Assembly: GCA_018401495.1 (NCBI GenBank)
Contig: JAGYJX010000005.1
Coordinates: forward strand, 1 to 64,000
Direction: 5' to 3'
DNA from: Rhodospirillaceae bacterium
GTDB taxonomy: Bacteria; Pseudomonadota; Alphaproteobacteria; Thalassobaculales; Thalassobaculaceae
DNA length: 64,000 bases
The position numbers and the translations under genes are program-made. The notes beneath the pieces were generated by a model. It searched no databases. It was given only the letters and a program-made list of their open reading frames with translations, and was not told the origin of the DNA. Positions 1-9,409 of the stretch are shown one piece after another (position 1 is the first letter of the stretch; each line of letters starts with the position of its first letter).

Positions 1-1610
1 TGCGGGCGTCGACCAGCCCCTGCTCGACCCGCTTGCGCCCGGTCACATCCTCGACCAGCAGCAGCGCCTGGCCTTCCGAGCCGTCGTCCGGGAACAGCGG
101 CGCCAGCACGCACTGGAACACCGTCAGCGGCTCGTCGTCACCGCGCTGGGCGGTGACGTCCTCGCGTGCTGTCCGGCCGGCGCGCACCGTCGCCATCCGG
201 ACCTCCATCGCGGCGAGGTCGGCCGGTCCGGCAAACAGCCGGGGCGGATCGCCCAACGGGTCGGCCGGTCCGACCAGACGCCGGTAGGCGTCGTTTGCGA
301 ACACCACCCGCCCGTCATGCTCGAGGATCGCAATACCCGCCGGGGATTGCTGGACCGCGTGCTCATACTCCCGCAGCGTCCGCACCAGACCGCGATTGGC
401 CCGCTCCCGTTCCTCGATCTTTCGGCCGGTCTCGGCGGCCGCCAGGTCCAGTTCCCGGAACTCGGCGGGTCCACGCAGCACGGCCCGAGTGTCGAGTTCG
501 CCCTCGGCGATACGGCGCAGCCGTGACGTCAGCAGCGCGATCGGCCGCTCGACCCCGAATCGCCAGGCCAGCAGCAGCAGGAGAAGGGCGACGATCGCCG
601 TCAGCACCGTCACCGCGACGACGCGGTCGCGCAGGGTGTGGACCCAGCCGTACAAGGTGTCGGACGGCACCACCACCGCCATCAACCAGGGCAGCGCCAC
701 CCGCTGGAACCCCAGCAGGTCCACCAGGTACCGACGACCCGACACTTCGATCTCGCCGAACTGCCCGCCGTTGGCCGCGGCGTCGGCCACCAGTGCCTGG
801 AAGGCCGCACCCGCCACCGACGGCGTCCCGGTCGTGGAGTTCAAGTCGAAGAGCCCCGACCAGCGCTCGGGGCGCTCCGGCAGGGCCACCACTTGACCAT
901 AGCGATCGACGATGAAGGCGACCTCGTTGACGCCGGACAGCTCGTCAAGGAACCCCGAGAACGTCAGCCAGCTCGATATCGACGGCGACCCCGCCCCAGC
1001 TTCCGCCATCCGCGCCGAGCATGGCGTTGGCGGTGCTGACCCCCGGGCGACGCGACGTGAAAAACACATAGGGCTCGGTCCAGTTGGCGGAATCCGAGTC
1101 GGTGGCCGCCGTGAACCAGGGCCGCAGCCGCGGGTCGAAGTCGTCCTTCGGATCCTCCCAGGTCGCGAGTAGGCCGAAATCGTCGTCCCGCCGACGGAAC
1201 GTGACGCGCCGCTCGCCGTCGATCACCTCGATCAACTTGACCACGACGCCCCCCGGCTCCGCCTCGCGGCCGACGTACAGGAACTCGCCCTCGGAGGTGC
1301 CGAAGTAGACCGCATCGAAGGCCGGGTGCAGGCGCAACATCTCGAACAGGAAGCGCTCGAGGCGACCGGGATCGGACCAGCCGAGGGTGCCGTCCAGGAT
1401 CAACCTCTGCACGAGCCGGGAGCTGTCTTCGGCCGGAGCGATCGAGTACTCCAGACGGTCGCGGGCCGCGGACACCATCCGGTGCATCGACGCCCGTGCG
1501 TCGCGGTCGACACCGTCGGACACGGCGTCCCAGGTCGCGATCACGACCAGCGACGCAGCGGCGAGCTGTATGCCGGCGATGGTCAGCACCACCAGCAATT
1601 TCCGGCGCAC
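1..1610 (-). CDS. Membrane sensor with Cache, HAMP and PAS domains (partial, frameshifted)
   Basis: This is the N-terminal part of a signalling protein whose output domain lies beyond the left edge. A GTG start at 1610 has a GGAGG-like site just upstream. Residues about 5-27 form a first membrane helix. A periplasmic dCache-like sensor follows, with a typical DPRLRPWF segment. A second hydrophobic helix lies at about 560-625, then a HAMP linker (RLRRIAEGELDTRA) and a PAS domain starting LREYEHAVQQSPAGIAI. The reading frame breaks near position 957: the text up to VDIELAD and the text from SGFLDELSG join if one base is removed. Output could be histidine kinase or GGDEF, which cannot be told from this window. 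The break resembles the many others in this window and is probably a sequence error. Confidence 0.8.
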
Positions 1611-1695
1611 CCCCGGCCTCCGTCGCGGCCTCGACCCCCCAGCATACTGACCCTCGCCCCGTGGTCCGTCGAGTCCTCGCCGGACGCCGCCGCAA

Positions 1696-1986
1696 TCACG
1701 AGCCGCGGGACGTCAGTTCCATGCCGCGGATCGCCAGCTCCAGGTTCTGGAGGGTCTGCCGGAGCAGCTTCGCCTTGGACGCGGTCTGGTTCTCGTACTG
1801 CAGCGCGAACCGGATGCCATCGGCGCGCGCCTTGAGACGGGCGAGGCGGACATCGCCCTGGTCAGCGGTGAGAACGCGCGCCGGACGGGGAGACGGCGCC
1901 GCAGCACTTGCCGGAGAACGGCGCGCCGCCACCGGCTTGCCGGCGATCCCGCGATCGTAGGCATCGGCGAGATCGCCGATCGTCAA
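1696..1986 (-). CDS. Small conserved-looking hypothetical protein
   Basis: About 96 residues, with no family I recognise. The N-terminal third is Ala/Pro-rich linker. The C-terminal half (from about residue 45) is charged and helical, and could form a coiled coil ([19 protein letters not shown] then [19 protein letters not shown]). It follows der on the same strand with a gap of about 100 bases, so it may be the last gene of the der transcript. The only in-frame start near the beginning is TTG at 1986, so the true N-terminus is uncertain. The protein-like composition of the C-terminal half supports a real gene. Confidence 0.5.
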   Translation of the reverse strand: MTIGDLADAYDRGIAGKPVAARRSPASAAAPSPRPARVLTADQGDVRLARLKARADGIRFALQYENQTASKAKLLRQTLQNLELAIRGMELTSRGS

Positions 1987-2086
1987 TCGCCCAGGGGCCG
2001 GGCGTCGCGCCGCTGTCTCATGCTGCCTGTCCGGTTGCGCTCACCGGCGTTCATGGTACCCCGGATCGTCCCGGGCGCCACCCGTG

Positions 2087-3488
2087 TCAGCCGTCGTCGG
2101 TGTAGGGGTTGCGACGCTGGCGCAGATTGAGCCGGATCGGCACGCCGACCAGACCGAACTCGTCGCGCAAGCCGCCCGTCAGGTAGCGGACGTAGGAATC
2201 CGGCAACTCGGCCGCCTGGCTGACGAACGCCGCGAAGGTCGGCGGTCGCGCCTTCACCTGGGTCATGTAGCGGATCTTGACGCGGCGTCCCTTGGCGAGC
2301 GGCGTGGGATGCGCCTCCAGCATGGCTTCGAGCCAGCGGTTCAGGCGCGCCGTCGGGACCCGGGTGTTCCAGCGGTCGTAGGTGTCGAGCACCGCGTCCA
2401 GCAGCTTCGTCAGGTTGGTGCCGCGGGCCGCCGAGATCGGGATCCAGGGCACCCCTCTGACCTGGGTCAGCGAGGTGTCGAGCCGGTCCCGCAGGATGCG
2501 ACTGGCGGTGTTCTTGTCGTCGACGGTGTCCCACTTGTTGGCGGCGATCACCAGCGCCCGGCCCTCGTCGAGCGCCATGCGGGCGATCGTCAGGTCCTGC
2601 TTCTCCAGCATGGTCTCGGAGTCCAGGACCAGCAGCACGACGTGGGCGTACTTGACGCGCCCGGCGGGTGTCGGCGGTCGACAGGCGCTCCAGCTTCTCC
2701 GACACCCGCGCCCGTCGGCGCAGGCCGGCGGTGTCGACCAGCCGGATCGGGCGACCTCGATACTCCCATTGCACTTCGATGGCGTCACGGGTGATCCCGG
2801 CCTCCGGGCCGGTAAGCAGCCGGTCCTCGCCGATCAGACGGTTGACAAGGGTCGACTTGCCGACATTCGGGCGCCCGACCACGGCCAGACGGATCGGCCC
2901 GACCTCCTCCTCCTCAGGCTCCGCTTCCTCGCCCTCGGCCGGCTCGTCCTCGAACGGCTCGAACTCTGGCGGCGGCTCGGGCAGTTCGCCCTTGTCCTCG
3001 GCGATCTTGCGGATGACGTCGTACAGTTCGCCCATGCCCTCGCCGTGCTCGGCGGAGATCGGCACCGGATCGCCCAGGCCGAGCGCGTAGCACTCCGCGA
3101 GCCCGGACATGCCGGCCCGGCCCTCACACTTGTTGGCGAGCAGCACCACCGGTGTGGCGACCCGCCGCAGCCAGTCGGCGAAATGCGCGTCGAGCGGCGT
3201 CACCCCGGCCCGGGCGTCGATCAGCATCAGGACGAGATCGGCCTCTTCGACCGCCCGTTCGGTCTGCCGGCGCATGCGCGCCTCCAGGCTGTCGTCGAAC
3301 GCGTCCTCGAGCCCGGCGGTGTCGATGAGCCGGAACGACAGGTCGGCGATCCGGCCGTCGCCCTCGCGGCGGTCACGGGTCACGCCGGGCGTGTCGTCGA
3401 CCAGGGCGTGACGGGTTCCGGTGAGTCGGTTGAACAGCGTCGACTTGCCGACGTTGGGGCGACCGATGACGGCGACCTTTATGGGCAC
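2087..3488 (-). CDS. der: Ribosome biogenesis GTPase Der (EngA), one frame break
   Basis: Der is a double GTPase needed for maturation of the 50S ribosomal subunit. Both G domains are present, each with GRPNVGKST, at residues about 8 and 205. The switch motifs DTPGVTRD and DTAGLRRR follow, and NKWD is seen in the second domain. The first domain reads NKCE where NKxD is usual. An acidic linker ([16 protein letters not shown]) separates the domains, and the C-terminal KH-like domain ends at 2087. The frame shifts near 2658, between STADTRRA and VKYAHVVLL. Removing one base restores the family sequence exactly, so a sequence error is more likely than inactivation of this essential gene. It lies 12 bases downstream of bamB in the conserved order TPR-bamB-der. 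Confidence 0.93.
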
Positions 3489-3500
3489 GGGTCGCTCTCC

Positions 3501-4847
3501 TTAGCGGTAGGCGTGGAGCGTACCGTCGTCGCTCAGGATGTAGACGGTTTCGCCGGCAACCACCGGCGAGAGATAGACCGCGTCTCCGACCTCGATATGC
3601 CCCAGCAATTCGCCGGTATAGGGCGAGATCGCGTAGACGAAGCCGTCGGAACTGCCGACCAGCAAGCCGGTCGCCCACCAGCACGGGCCCCGTGTACTGG
3701 ATCGGCCCTCGCGATCCTCCATGTCCTCGAACGGCGGCAGTCGGTGCACCCAGCGCACCCGACCGTCGCGCCGCGACATTGCGACCACCTCGCCGCGCAG
3801 GCCGGTGACGAACAGGTAGTCGCCGGCAATCCAGGGCATGTGGACGCTGCCGATCGGACGCTCCCAGACCCGAGCGCCGGTCCGGACGTCGATCGCCGCC
3901 ATCCGGCCGGCGTGGCTGACGGCGAAGGCGAGGTCGCGGTCGATCACGGGATTGCCGCGGATGTCCGCCAGCCGGGCGATGGCGCTCAGCGAGCGAATGC
4001 TCGACAGGCTTTCCACCCAGACCACCCGGCCATTCTCCGCCAGCAGCGCGTAGATCTCGCCGGATGAATACGGCGCCAGCACGGTCGAGCCGGAGACAGC
4101 CGGCGCCGCACCGCCGAGCAGCGCCGCCACCTCGTTGATCCCCTGGTGCTCCCAGAGCCGCCGCCCGTCGTCGGCGGCGAGCGCGATCATCCGGTTCTCG
4201 AGGGTGATGACGTAAACCTGCCCGTTGGCCACGGTGGGCGATCCCCGGACCGGACCGGTCAGGCGGACACGCCAGATCTCGCGTCCGTCCTCGGCCGCCA
4301 GCGCCATCGCCTCGCCGACCCCCGTGGCGGCGTAGACACGATCGCCCTCGGCGGCGATACCGCCGGCGTAGACCGCCTCGTCGTCGCCGGGATTGAGGCT
4401 CTTGGACCAGAGGACACGACCGTTTGCCGGGTCGATCGCCGACAGTTCGGCCTCGGCGTCGATCACGAACAAACGACCGCCGGCAATGATCGGCTGGCTC
4501 AGCAAGGCGGCTTCGTCGTCACCGCCATCGCCGATCGACGTCGACCAGGCCTGTCGGAGAATCTCGGCCGCGGCCAGGTGGCCAGGGCTTTTCGAGGCGT
4601 CGCCACCGGACTGCGGCCATTCCGGGTTGGCGAACGGCGGTGGCAGGGTGACCGGCACCGTCTCGATCGACGTGTCGGGCCGGATCAGGTCGTCGTCGGT
4701 CAGGATGGCGATCCGCTCGCCCGGCAACGGCGGGTTTTCCTTCTCGCCGAAGAAGCCGCCGGAGCCGCAGGCCGACAGGGACAGCAACGCGATGACGGCC
4801 CCCGCCGGAAGCGCGCGCCCGATCGTCCAGCTCCTTGCGGCGGCCAT
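3501..4847 (-). CDS. bamB: Outer membrane assembly lipoprotein BamB
   Basis: BamB is the beta-propeller lipoprotein of the BAM complex that inserts outer-membrane proteins. The start at 4847 was chosen because it begins a lipoprotein signal peptide ending in the lipobox LSLSAC. An upstream in-frame start would add about 59 unstructured Arg-rich residues. PQQ-type repeats run through the mature protein (for example NGRVLWSKSL, DGREIWRVRL, DGRRLWEHQG, DGRVRWVHRL), followed by SPYTGELLG. Between about 3665 and 3690 the protein departs from the family for some 15 residues (REGRSSTRGPCWWATG). An alternate frame there reads IQYTGPVLVGDR, as expected, so two compensating indels are likely. At 448 residues the length is normal. 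It is followed closely by der. Confidence 0.92.
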   Translation of the reverse strand: MAAARSWTIGRALPAGAVIALLSLSACGSGGFFGEKENPPLPGERIAILTDDDLIRPDTSIETVPVTLPPPFANPEWPQSGGDASKSPGHLAAAEILRQAWSTSIGDGGDDEAALLSQPIIAGGRLFVIDAEAELSAIDPANGRVLWSKSLNPGDDEAVYAGGIAAEGDRVYAATGVGEAMALAAEDGREIWRVRLTGPVRGSPTVANGQVYVITLENRMIALAADDGRRLWEHQGINEVAALLGGAAPAVSGSTVLAPYSSGEIYALLAENGRVVWVESLSSIRSLSAIARLADIRGNPVIDRDLAFAVSHAGRMAAIDVRTGARVWERPIGSVHMPWIAGDYLFVTGLRGEVVAMSRRDGRVRWVHRLPPFEDMEDREGRSSTRGPCWWATGLLVGSSDGFVYAISPYTGELLGHIEVGDAVYLSPVVAGETVYILSDDGTLHAYR

Positions 4848-4864
4848 GCCTCGATTCCTCACCG

Positions 4865-5503
4865 TCAACCGCCGAGGGCCCGGACCATCTCGGTCGCGCG
4901 GGCGCGCAACAGGCCGGGAGTAGCGGTATCGTCGGCCAGGCTCTTGTAAAGCTCGGCGGCGCGGTCGGTCTCGCCGGCCTGCAAACGGAGCGCCGCTTCG
5001 GTTTCGACCGCGAGCGGCCGCCAAGGGTTGCCGGCGGCGAGCGCCGGTGCCAACTCCTCGATCAGCGGTGCCGCGTCAGCCTTGCCGACCCGCAGCCGCA
5101 CCGCCCAGATGCGGGCAAGGTCTCCATAGGGGGCGACCGCGTCGGCGGCGACCGCCCGCAGGGCTTCCACCGCGCCGTCGGTGTCGCCGGCCTCGGCCAG
5201 CGCCGTGGCTTGGCGCATGCGGGCAATGGTCGCGTAGCCGTCGCCGGCGTCGTCGGCCAGGGACGCAAACGCAGCGGCGCCCTCGCGTGCCTGCCCCGCC
5301 TCGACCAGTGCGGCCGCCGCTTCGTAGCGGTCACCCCGCTCGGCCTGCAGATCGGCGCTGTAGCGTGTCCAGAACACGTTGCCCGCGACCGCCAGGACGA
5401 TCCCGACCGCCAGCGCGATCAGCCAGCCTCCGTAGCGCTGCCAGAGCTTCGCGGCGCGCTCCTGCTGGAGTTCATCGTCGATCTCGCGGAAGATATCGGC
5501 CAC
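4865..5503 (-). CDS. YfgM-like TPR-repeat membrane protein
   Basis: The protein has 212 residues. A short cytoplasmic segment (MADIFREIDDELQQERAAKLW) precedes a single membrane helix at residues about 25-44. A periplasmic Ala-rich region of TPR-like helical repeats follows. This matches the YfgM / tetratricopeptide-like PF09976 family, which binds the Sec translocon and periplasmic chaperones in the studied cases. The stop is 18 bases upstream of bamB, so the three genes 5503-2087 probably form one transcript. The upstream space to 5690 is divergent with the DUF2794 gene and should hold both promoters. Confidence 0.85.
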   Translation of the reverse strand: MADIFREIDDELQQERAAKLWQRYGGWLIALAVGIVLAVAGNVFWTRYSADLQAERGDRYEAAAALVEAGQAREGAAAFASLADDAGDGYATIARMRQATALAEAGDTDGAVEALRAVAADAVAPYGDLARIWAVRLRVGKADAAPLIEELAPALAAGNPWRPLAVETEAALRLQAGETDRAAELYKSLADDTATPGLLRARATEMVRALGG

Positions 5504-5689
5504 GGTCTGCTCTCCTGATCGGCGACCGGGGGCCCGGCCACCGCTGGCTGCGGGCGCGCCACCGTACCGGCGCGCCCCGTCGAAATCAAATTCGCCGTCG
5601 AATGCGGCGCCAGCCGGGGTTTACCCTAAGCGCGAATTCAGGAAAACTCCCTACTGACAACGCGGCAACCGCGGGAACCGATCCGGCCG

Positions 5690-6028
5690 ATGGACAATTT
5701 GATCCGCCTCCAAGGAGACCGGAAATCTGTCGCACGCTTCTTCTTCACCCGCGGTGAGCTCGGGCAGCTCCTGTCGCTCTACGCCAGCCGCGTGGCATCC
5801 GGGGAATGGCGCGACTACGCGCTCGATCAGCTCGACGACATGGTGCTGTTCTCGATCTTCCGGCACAGCCAGGAACGCCCGCTCTATTCGGTGGCGAAGG
5901 TCCAGTCGAAGGGGCAGCGCCGGCCGAGCTTCGCGCTGTTCAGCGGGCCGAAGCGCATCAAGACAAGCCAGAACCTGGGCGACCTGCTGGCCACCTTCGA
6001 CAAGTTGCCGCGGCTGGTGACGGGCTGA
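5690..6028 (+). CDS. DUF2794 family protein
   Basis: A 112-residue protein matching DUF2794, a small family largely restricted to Alphaproteobacteria with no established function. Recognisable segments are FFTRGELGQLLSLYASRVASGEWRDYALD and VLFSIFRHSQERPLYSVAK, here quoted only as landmarks and separated in the protein. There is no signal peptide or membrane segment. It is transcribed divergently from the TPR-bamB-der group. Confidence 0.88.
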   Translation: MDNLIRLQGDRKSVARFFFTRGELGQLLSLYASRVASGEWRDYALDQLDDMVLFSIFRHSQERPLYSVAKVQSKGQRRPSFALFSGPKRIKTSQNLGDLLATFDKLPRLVTG

Positions 6029-6117
6029 GCTTTCCGGGAACGCCCCGGACGGTGTTGCCCGATTCGAATGTTCCTGTTATGTTCTCATTCATCGCAACGG
6101 TGAAGGACGGGCGTGCC

Positions 6118-6462
6118 ATGGGACGCATGAAGCGGGAAATGCTCAATCGCGAGGATCACGGCCTGCGGGCAACCCGGCTGATCGATCTGCTGAACGACGG
6201 GATCGGGGTGTCGTGCTCCTGCAACCGATGCGGCCACCACGCCGAGGCGGCGTCGGCGGTGCTGCTGGCGCAACTCGGCCCGGACTATCCTGTGCCGGAG
6301 ATCGGCGCGCGCATGCGCTGCGGGGCCTGTGGCTCCAAGGACGTCGCCACGGGCCCGGCGGTCGCCGCCCAGACGCTCACGGCCGACACCTGGGCGTCCG
6401 GGTCCTGGGCGGCGGCACCGTGGTCAGGCGAGCGCCGGGCGAGCCGGATGGCAGCTGGCTAG
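6118..6462 (+). CDS. Small zinc-ribbon protein
   Basis: About 114 residues. Two Cys pairs, CSCNRCGHH near residue 33 and MRCGACGSKD near residue 67, form a likely four-Cys zinc ribbon. Similar small proteins occur in Alphaproteobacteria without a known role. ATG at 6118 is preferred because GAAGGA lies about 10 bases upstream. An earlier in-frame ATG at 6079 lacks a ribosome site. The tail after about residue 80 is Ala/Thr/Trp-rich and low in complexity. Confidence 0.65.
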   Translation: MGRMKREMLNREDHGLRATRLIDLLNDGIGVSCSCNRCGHHAEAASAVLLAQLGPDYPVPEIGARMRCGACGSKDVATGPAVAAQTLTADTWASGSWAAAPWSGERRASRMAAG

Positions 6463-6661
6463 CGCGGCTGGATAGCACGGCGTGCCGGGTCCAGGAGGGC
6501 AATTTCTGCCGACGGGAAAGCGGGGCGTTCGACGGCCTGCCGTGGCGGCGCCTTCTCCGGCGCGCGAATCGTTGGAATTCCAGACGCCGGCGGTCGGCAT
6601 GACGGTTGCAGCCCGCATCGGGCGACCCAAGCCGAACAGCGGTCGCCACGCAACCCTCTAA

Positions 6662-6675
6662 CGGAGGCGCCTCCG
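6662..6675. promoter_or_regulatory. Perfect palindrome covering the ribosome site of the PilZ gene
   Basis: CGGAGGCGCCTCCG is a perfect 14-base palindrome three bases before the ATG at 6678. Its left half contains the GGAGG ribosome-binding site. It could hide the site in a hairpin or serve as a protein-binding site. It could also be chance in GC-rich DNA. Confidence 0.4.
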
Positions 6676-6677
6676 AC

Positions 6678-7031
6678 ATGTCAGGCACGCTCAAGGCCGG
6701 ACGCCGGCAGTCCGAACGCCGGCGGGATCGCCGGATCGACGCACCGATGACCATCGTCATCGGCAACACTCCCTACGGGATCGGCGACTGGAGCCCCAGC
6801 GGCGCCCGGATCGTGGACTACGTCGGCTCGCTCGGACCGGGCGATGTCGCGCAGCTGCGGGTGCTGGTGCCGACCGCCGGCCCCGGCGCCCTGTTCCGCA
6901 CCGAGGGACGGGTGCAGCGGGTCGACGCCGCCAGCGGCTCCCTGGGCCTGGCCTTCGAGGGGCTCGACACGGTCGCCTTTACGACCCTGAACCGCTATTT
7001 TCGGGAACGGCTCATCCGGGGCCAGGCCTGA
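6678..7031 (+). CDS. PilZ domain protein (putative c-di-GMP receptor)
   Basis: A 117-residue single-domain PilZ protein. The N-terminal c-di-GMP contact motif is visible as RRQSERRRDRR (RxxxR type), and the second motif as DWSPSGARI (D/NxSxxG). PilZ proteins bind cyclic di-GMP and alter motility, exopolysaccharide or other outputs. The next gene begins four bases after the stop, suggesting translational coupling with the small membrane protein. The ATG at 6678 is supported by ACGGAGG upstream. Confidence 0.85.
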   Translation: MSGTLKAGRRQSERRRDRRIDAPMTIVIGNTPYGIGDWSPSGARIVDYVGSLGPGDVAQLRVLVPTAGPGALFRTEGRVQRVDAASGSLGLAFEGLDTVAFTTLNRYFRERLIRGQA

Positions 7032-7034
7032 TCC

Positions 7035-7625
7035 ATGACCGCCGAGCGACGCATGCGCCGACCGATCGTCTCCGCCTCCTCGACATCGGCGGGCCGGGCT
7101 CCATCCCGGCCGGCCGATGCCGTACCGATCGGCGTGGCGGCCTCGGAACCCCGTCCTGCGGGAGAGGAAGGACCGCTTTTCCCGAGCCTTCGCCGCCGCC
7201 CGGCCGAGGAGCGCGCCGACGAGATCGTGGAGGCGTTGAAGGACGCCATCCTCAATCCAGGACGGGTCGGCGGCGGCACCGGCATGGCGTATTCCGACTG
7301 GGCGAAGGTGGCGCACAAGCGCATCACCCGCGCGATCCGCGAGGCCGAAGCGTCGGCGTCGCTGCGCGAACTCATGTCGGCCCACCGGATCGGCGGCCTG
7401 TGCCTGCGGGTCGGGTTCCTGCTGCTGGCCTCGGTGATGGCGTTCACCGCGTTCTGGTACGGCGTCGTCGACATCTGGCGCAGCCACGGGCCGGTCTGGG
7501 GCATCGGCGCCACCCTCTCGGCGATCGGCCTGTCCCTGGCGTTTGTCGTCTCGGGGCTCCTCATGAGCAGCAGCGACATCGAGGAGATGCGCAGCAAGGT
7601 CCGCGGCCGCCTCGACGACGATTGA
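7035..7625 (+). CDS. Hypothetical protein with two C-terminal membrane helices
   Basis: A 196-residue protein of unknown family. Residues 1-60 are Arg/Pro/Ala-rich and likely disordered. Residues about 60-115 are charged and helical (EERADEIVEALKDAILNPG). Two hydrophobic helices follow at about 128-148 and 158-180, with a short charged tail (MRSKVRGRLDDD). It starts four bases after the PilZ gene, so the two are probably co-translated. It could be the membrane partner of that c-di-GMP receptor, which is inference from position only. Confidence 0.65.
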   Translation: MTAERRMRRPIVSASSTSAGRAPSRPADAVPIGVAASEPRPAGEEGPLFPSLRRRPAEERADEIVEALKDAILNPGRVGGGTGMAYSDWAKVAHKRITRAIREAEASASLRELMSAHRIGGLCLRVGFLLLASVMAFTAFWYGVVDIWRSHGPVWGIGATLSAIGLSLAFVVSGLLMSSSDIEEMRSKVRGRLDDD

Positions 7626-7660
7626 GCCGGCTCGCAAGCGCACCTGCGCGTCCCGCGATT

Positions 7661-7679
7661 GCCGGCCGGCCCGGCCGGC
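7661..7679. terminator. Strong GC hairpin between transcription units
   Basis: GCCGGCCGG at 7661-7669 and CCGGCCGGC at 7671-7679 are exact reverse complements separated by one base. No T-run follows, so it is only a candidate terminator for the PilZ pair. Confidence 0.35.
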
Positions 7680-7718
7680 GGCTATCGTCCCGCTAGCCAC
7701 ATCGTCCGGGAGACCTTC

Positions 7719-8495
7719 ATGAAACTCGACCTGACCGGAAAGCGCGCGATCGTGACCGCGGGTGGAGCCGGCATCGGCCGCAAGACCGCCGAACTGTTCG
7801 CTGCCGCTGGCGCCCGGATCGTGATCTGCGACCTCGACTCCGACGCGCTGGAATCCGCCAAGGCGTCGATTCCGGGTCTCGCCGGCTCGGTGTGCGACGT
7901 CGGCGACGCGGCAGCGTTCGAGGGCTTCCTCGACGACGCCATCGAGCGGCTCGGCGGCCTCGACATCATGATCAACAACGCCGGCACCGCCGGCCCGACC
8001 GCACCGGTCGACGAGGTCGCCCTCGAGGACTGGACGGCCTGTCTCACGGTCAATCTGACGAGCGCCTTTCTCGGCACCCGCAAGGCGGTTCCGGCGCTGA
8101 AGGCCGCCGGCGGCGGCAGCATCGTCAACCTGTCCTCGGCGGCCGGAAAGTTCGCCTTCCCGATGCGCAGCCCGTACTCGGCCGCAAAGTTCGGTATCGT
8201 CGGCTTCACTCGCACCTGCGCGATGGAACTCGGCCGCTACGGCATCCGGGTCAACTGCATCCAGCCGGGGCCGGTCGAGGGTGCGCGCATCGACCGGGTG
8301 ATCCGCGCCAAGGCCGAGGCCGGCGGCATCTCCGAAAACGAGATGCGCGACCGGATGACGTCAGGCACGCATCTGCGTTCCTTCGTGACCGCGGCCGACA
8401 TCGCCCACCAGATCCTGTTCCTGTGTTCCGATGCCGGTTGCCGGATCACCGGGCAGTCGCTCAGCGTCGACTCGGGCCTGGAAGGCCTCACCTGA
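7719..8495 (+). CDS. SDR family oxidoreductase
   Basis: A 258-residue classical short-chain dehydrogenase/reductase. The NAD(P)-binding TxxxGxGIG pattern appears as TAGGAGIG at residues about 12-19. D37 in ICDLDSD favours NAD(H). NNAG is at about 87. The catalytic Ser and YSAAK are in SSAAGKFAFPMRSPYSAAKFG-type context (about 140-155). The Ile-Arg-Val-Asn and QPGPVEGAR segments are typical. ATG at 7719 has GGGAGA upstream. The substrate cannot be told. The upstream DNA holds a strong hairpin, so it probably has its own promoter. Confidence 0.88.
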   Translation: MKLDLTGKRAIVTAGGAGIGRKTAELFAAAGARIVICDLDSDALESAKASIPGLAGSVCDVGDAAAFEGFLDDAIERLGGLDIMINNAGTAGPTAPVDEVALEDWTACLTVNLTSAFLGTRKAVPALKAAGGGSIVNLSSAAGKFAFPMRSPYSAAKFGIVGFTRTCAMELGRYGIRVNCIQPGPVEGARIDRVIRAKAEAGGISENEMRDRMTSGTHLRSFVTAADIAHQILFLCSDAGCRITGQSLSVDSGLEGLT

Positions 8496-8500
8496 GGCGG

Positions 8501-9392
8501 ATGACCCGGCGCCTCGCCCGGCTGCTGGTCTGGCTGGCGCTCGGCCTGATCGCCCCGTCACTGGCGGCGGCCGCGGATTCTCCGGAGGCCGCGATCGCGG
8601 CGCTGAACGCCGCCCGCACCGAGCGCGGCTTGCCGCCGGTCGTCGAGCGGTCCGGAACTGACCGCCGCCGCCGCCGCGCACGCCAACGACATGGCCCGGC
8701 GCGGTTACGTCGGCCTCGATCCACCGGGACGTGGGGTGTTCCGGGACCGCTTTCTGGCGGCAGGTCATGTCCCGGCGGCCAGCCGGACGCTGCTCGCCAC
8801 CGGCTACCCGGACGCCGGCCTGCTCATCGAGGCGCTGCTGGGCGAGGACGGGACGGCGGCGGCGCTCCTCGACCCCGCCGCCGGTGAGATCGGGGTCGGC
8901 TACGCGCCGGGCCCCTATCGCATCGCCGACGGCAGCATCGTCACCCACGCCTGGCTGCTGGTGCTGTCAGAGACACGGTTCGCGCCGGTGGCCGACGCCA
9001 CCGATGGCCTCTTGGCGGCGATCAACCGCGCGCGCGGCCGCCGCGGCCTGGCACCGGTCACGCCGGCTCCGGAACTCGCGGCGACGGCGCTGGACCATGC
9101 CGGCGACATGGTGGAGCGCGGCTATTTCGGGCACGACGCGCCGGACGGATCGCAGGTTTTCGAGCGCGCTCGCCGTCGCGGCTACGGCTTCCGCGGCCTC
9201 GGCGAGAACCTGGCCGTCGGCCAGCTGTCCCCCGACGAGGTGGTCGAAGGCTGGACCGACAGCCCCGGCCACGCCGCGGTGCTCTACCATCTGGATTTTC
9301 GGGAGGTCGGGGTGGCCTATCTTCCCGGGCCGCTGGACGCACCGCCGCGTAGCTTCCGCCATGTCTGGGTCGCGGTGTTCGGCGTCCGGTGA
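8501..9392 (+). CDS. Secreted protein with two CAP (SCP/PR1) domains, one frame break
   Basis: A signal peptide (MTRRLARLLVWLALGLIAPSLAAAA) opens the protein. Two CAP-like domains follow. The second, from about 9000, keeps the expected residues: HAGDMVERGYFGH, GENLAVG and SPGHAAVLYH. The first keeps HANDMARRGYVGLD but lacks the GEN and SPGH signatures, so it looks degenerate. Bacterial CAP proteins are secreted and of mostly unknown function. The frame breaks near 8652: VVERS must join ELTAAAAAH, restored by adding one base. It begins 5 bases after the SDR stop and may be co-transcribed. Confidence 0.8.
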
Positions 9393-9409
9393 TGGGAGGA
9401 CTGCCCCGC

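Noticed and set aside
2382..4067. Long plus-strand open frame antisense to der and bamB
   Set aside because: Shadow of GC-rich codon third positions; the minus-strand proteins are clearly real and this one shows no family pattern.
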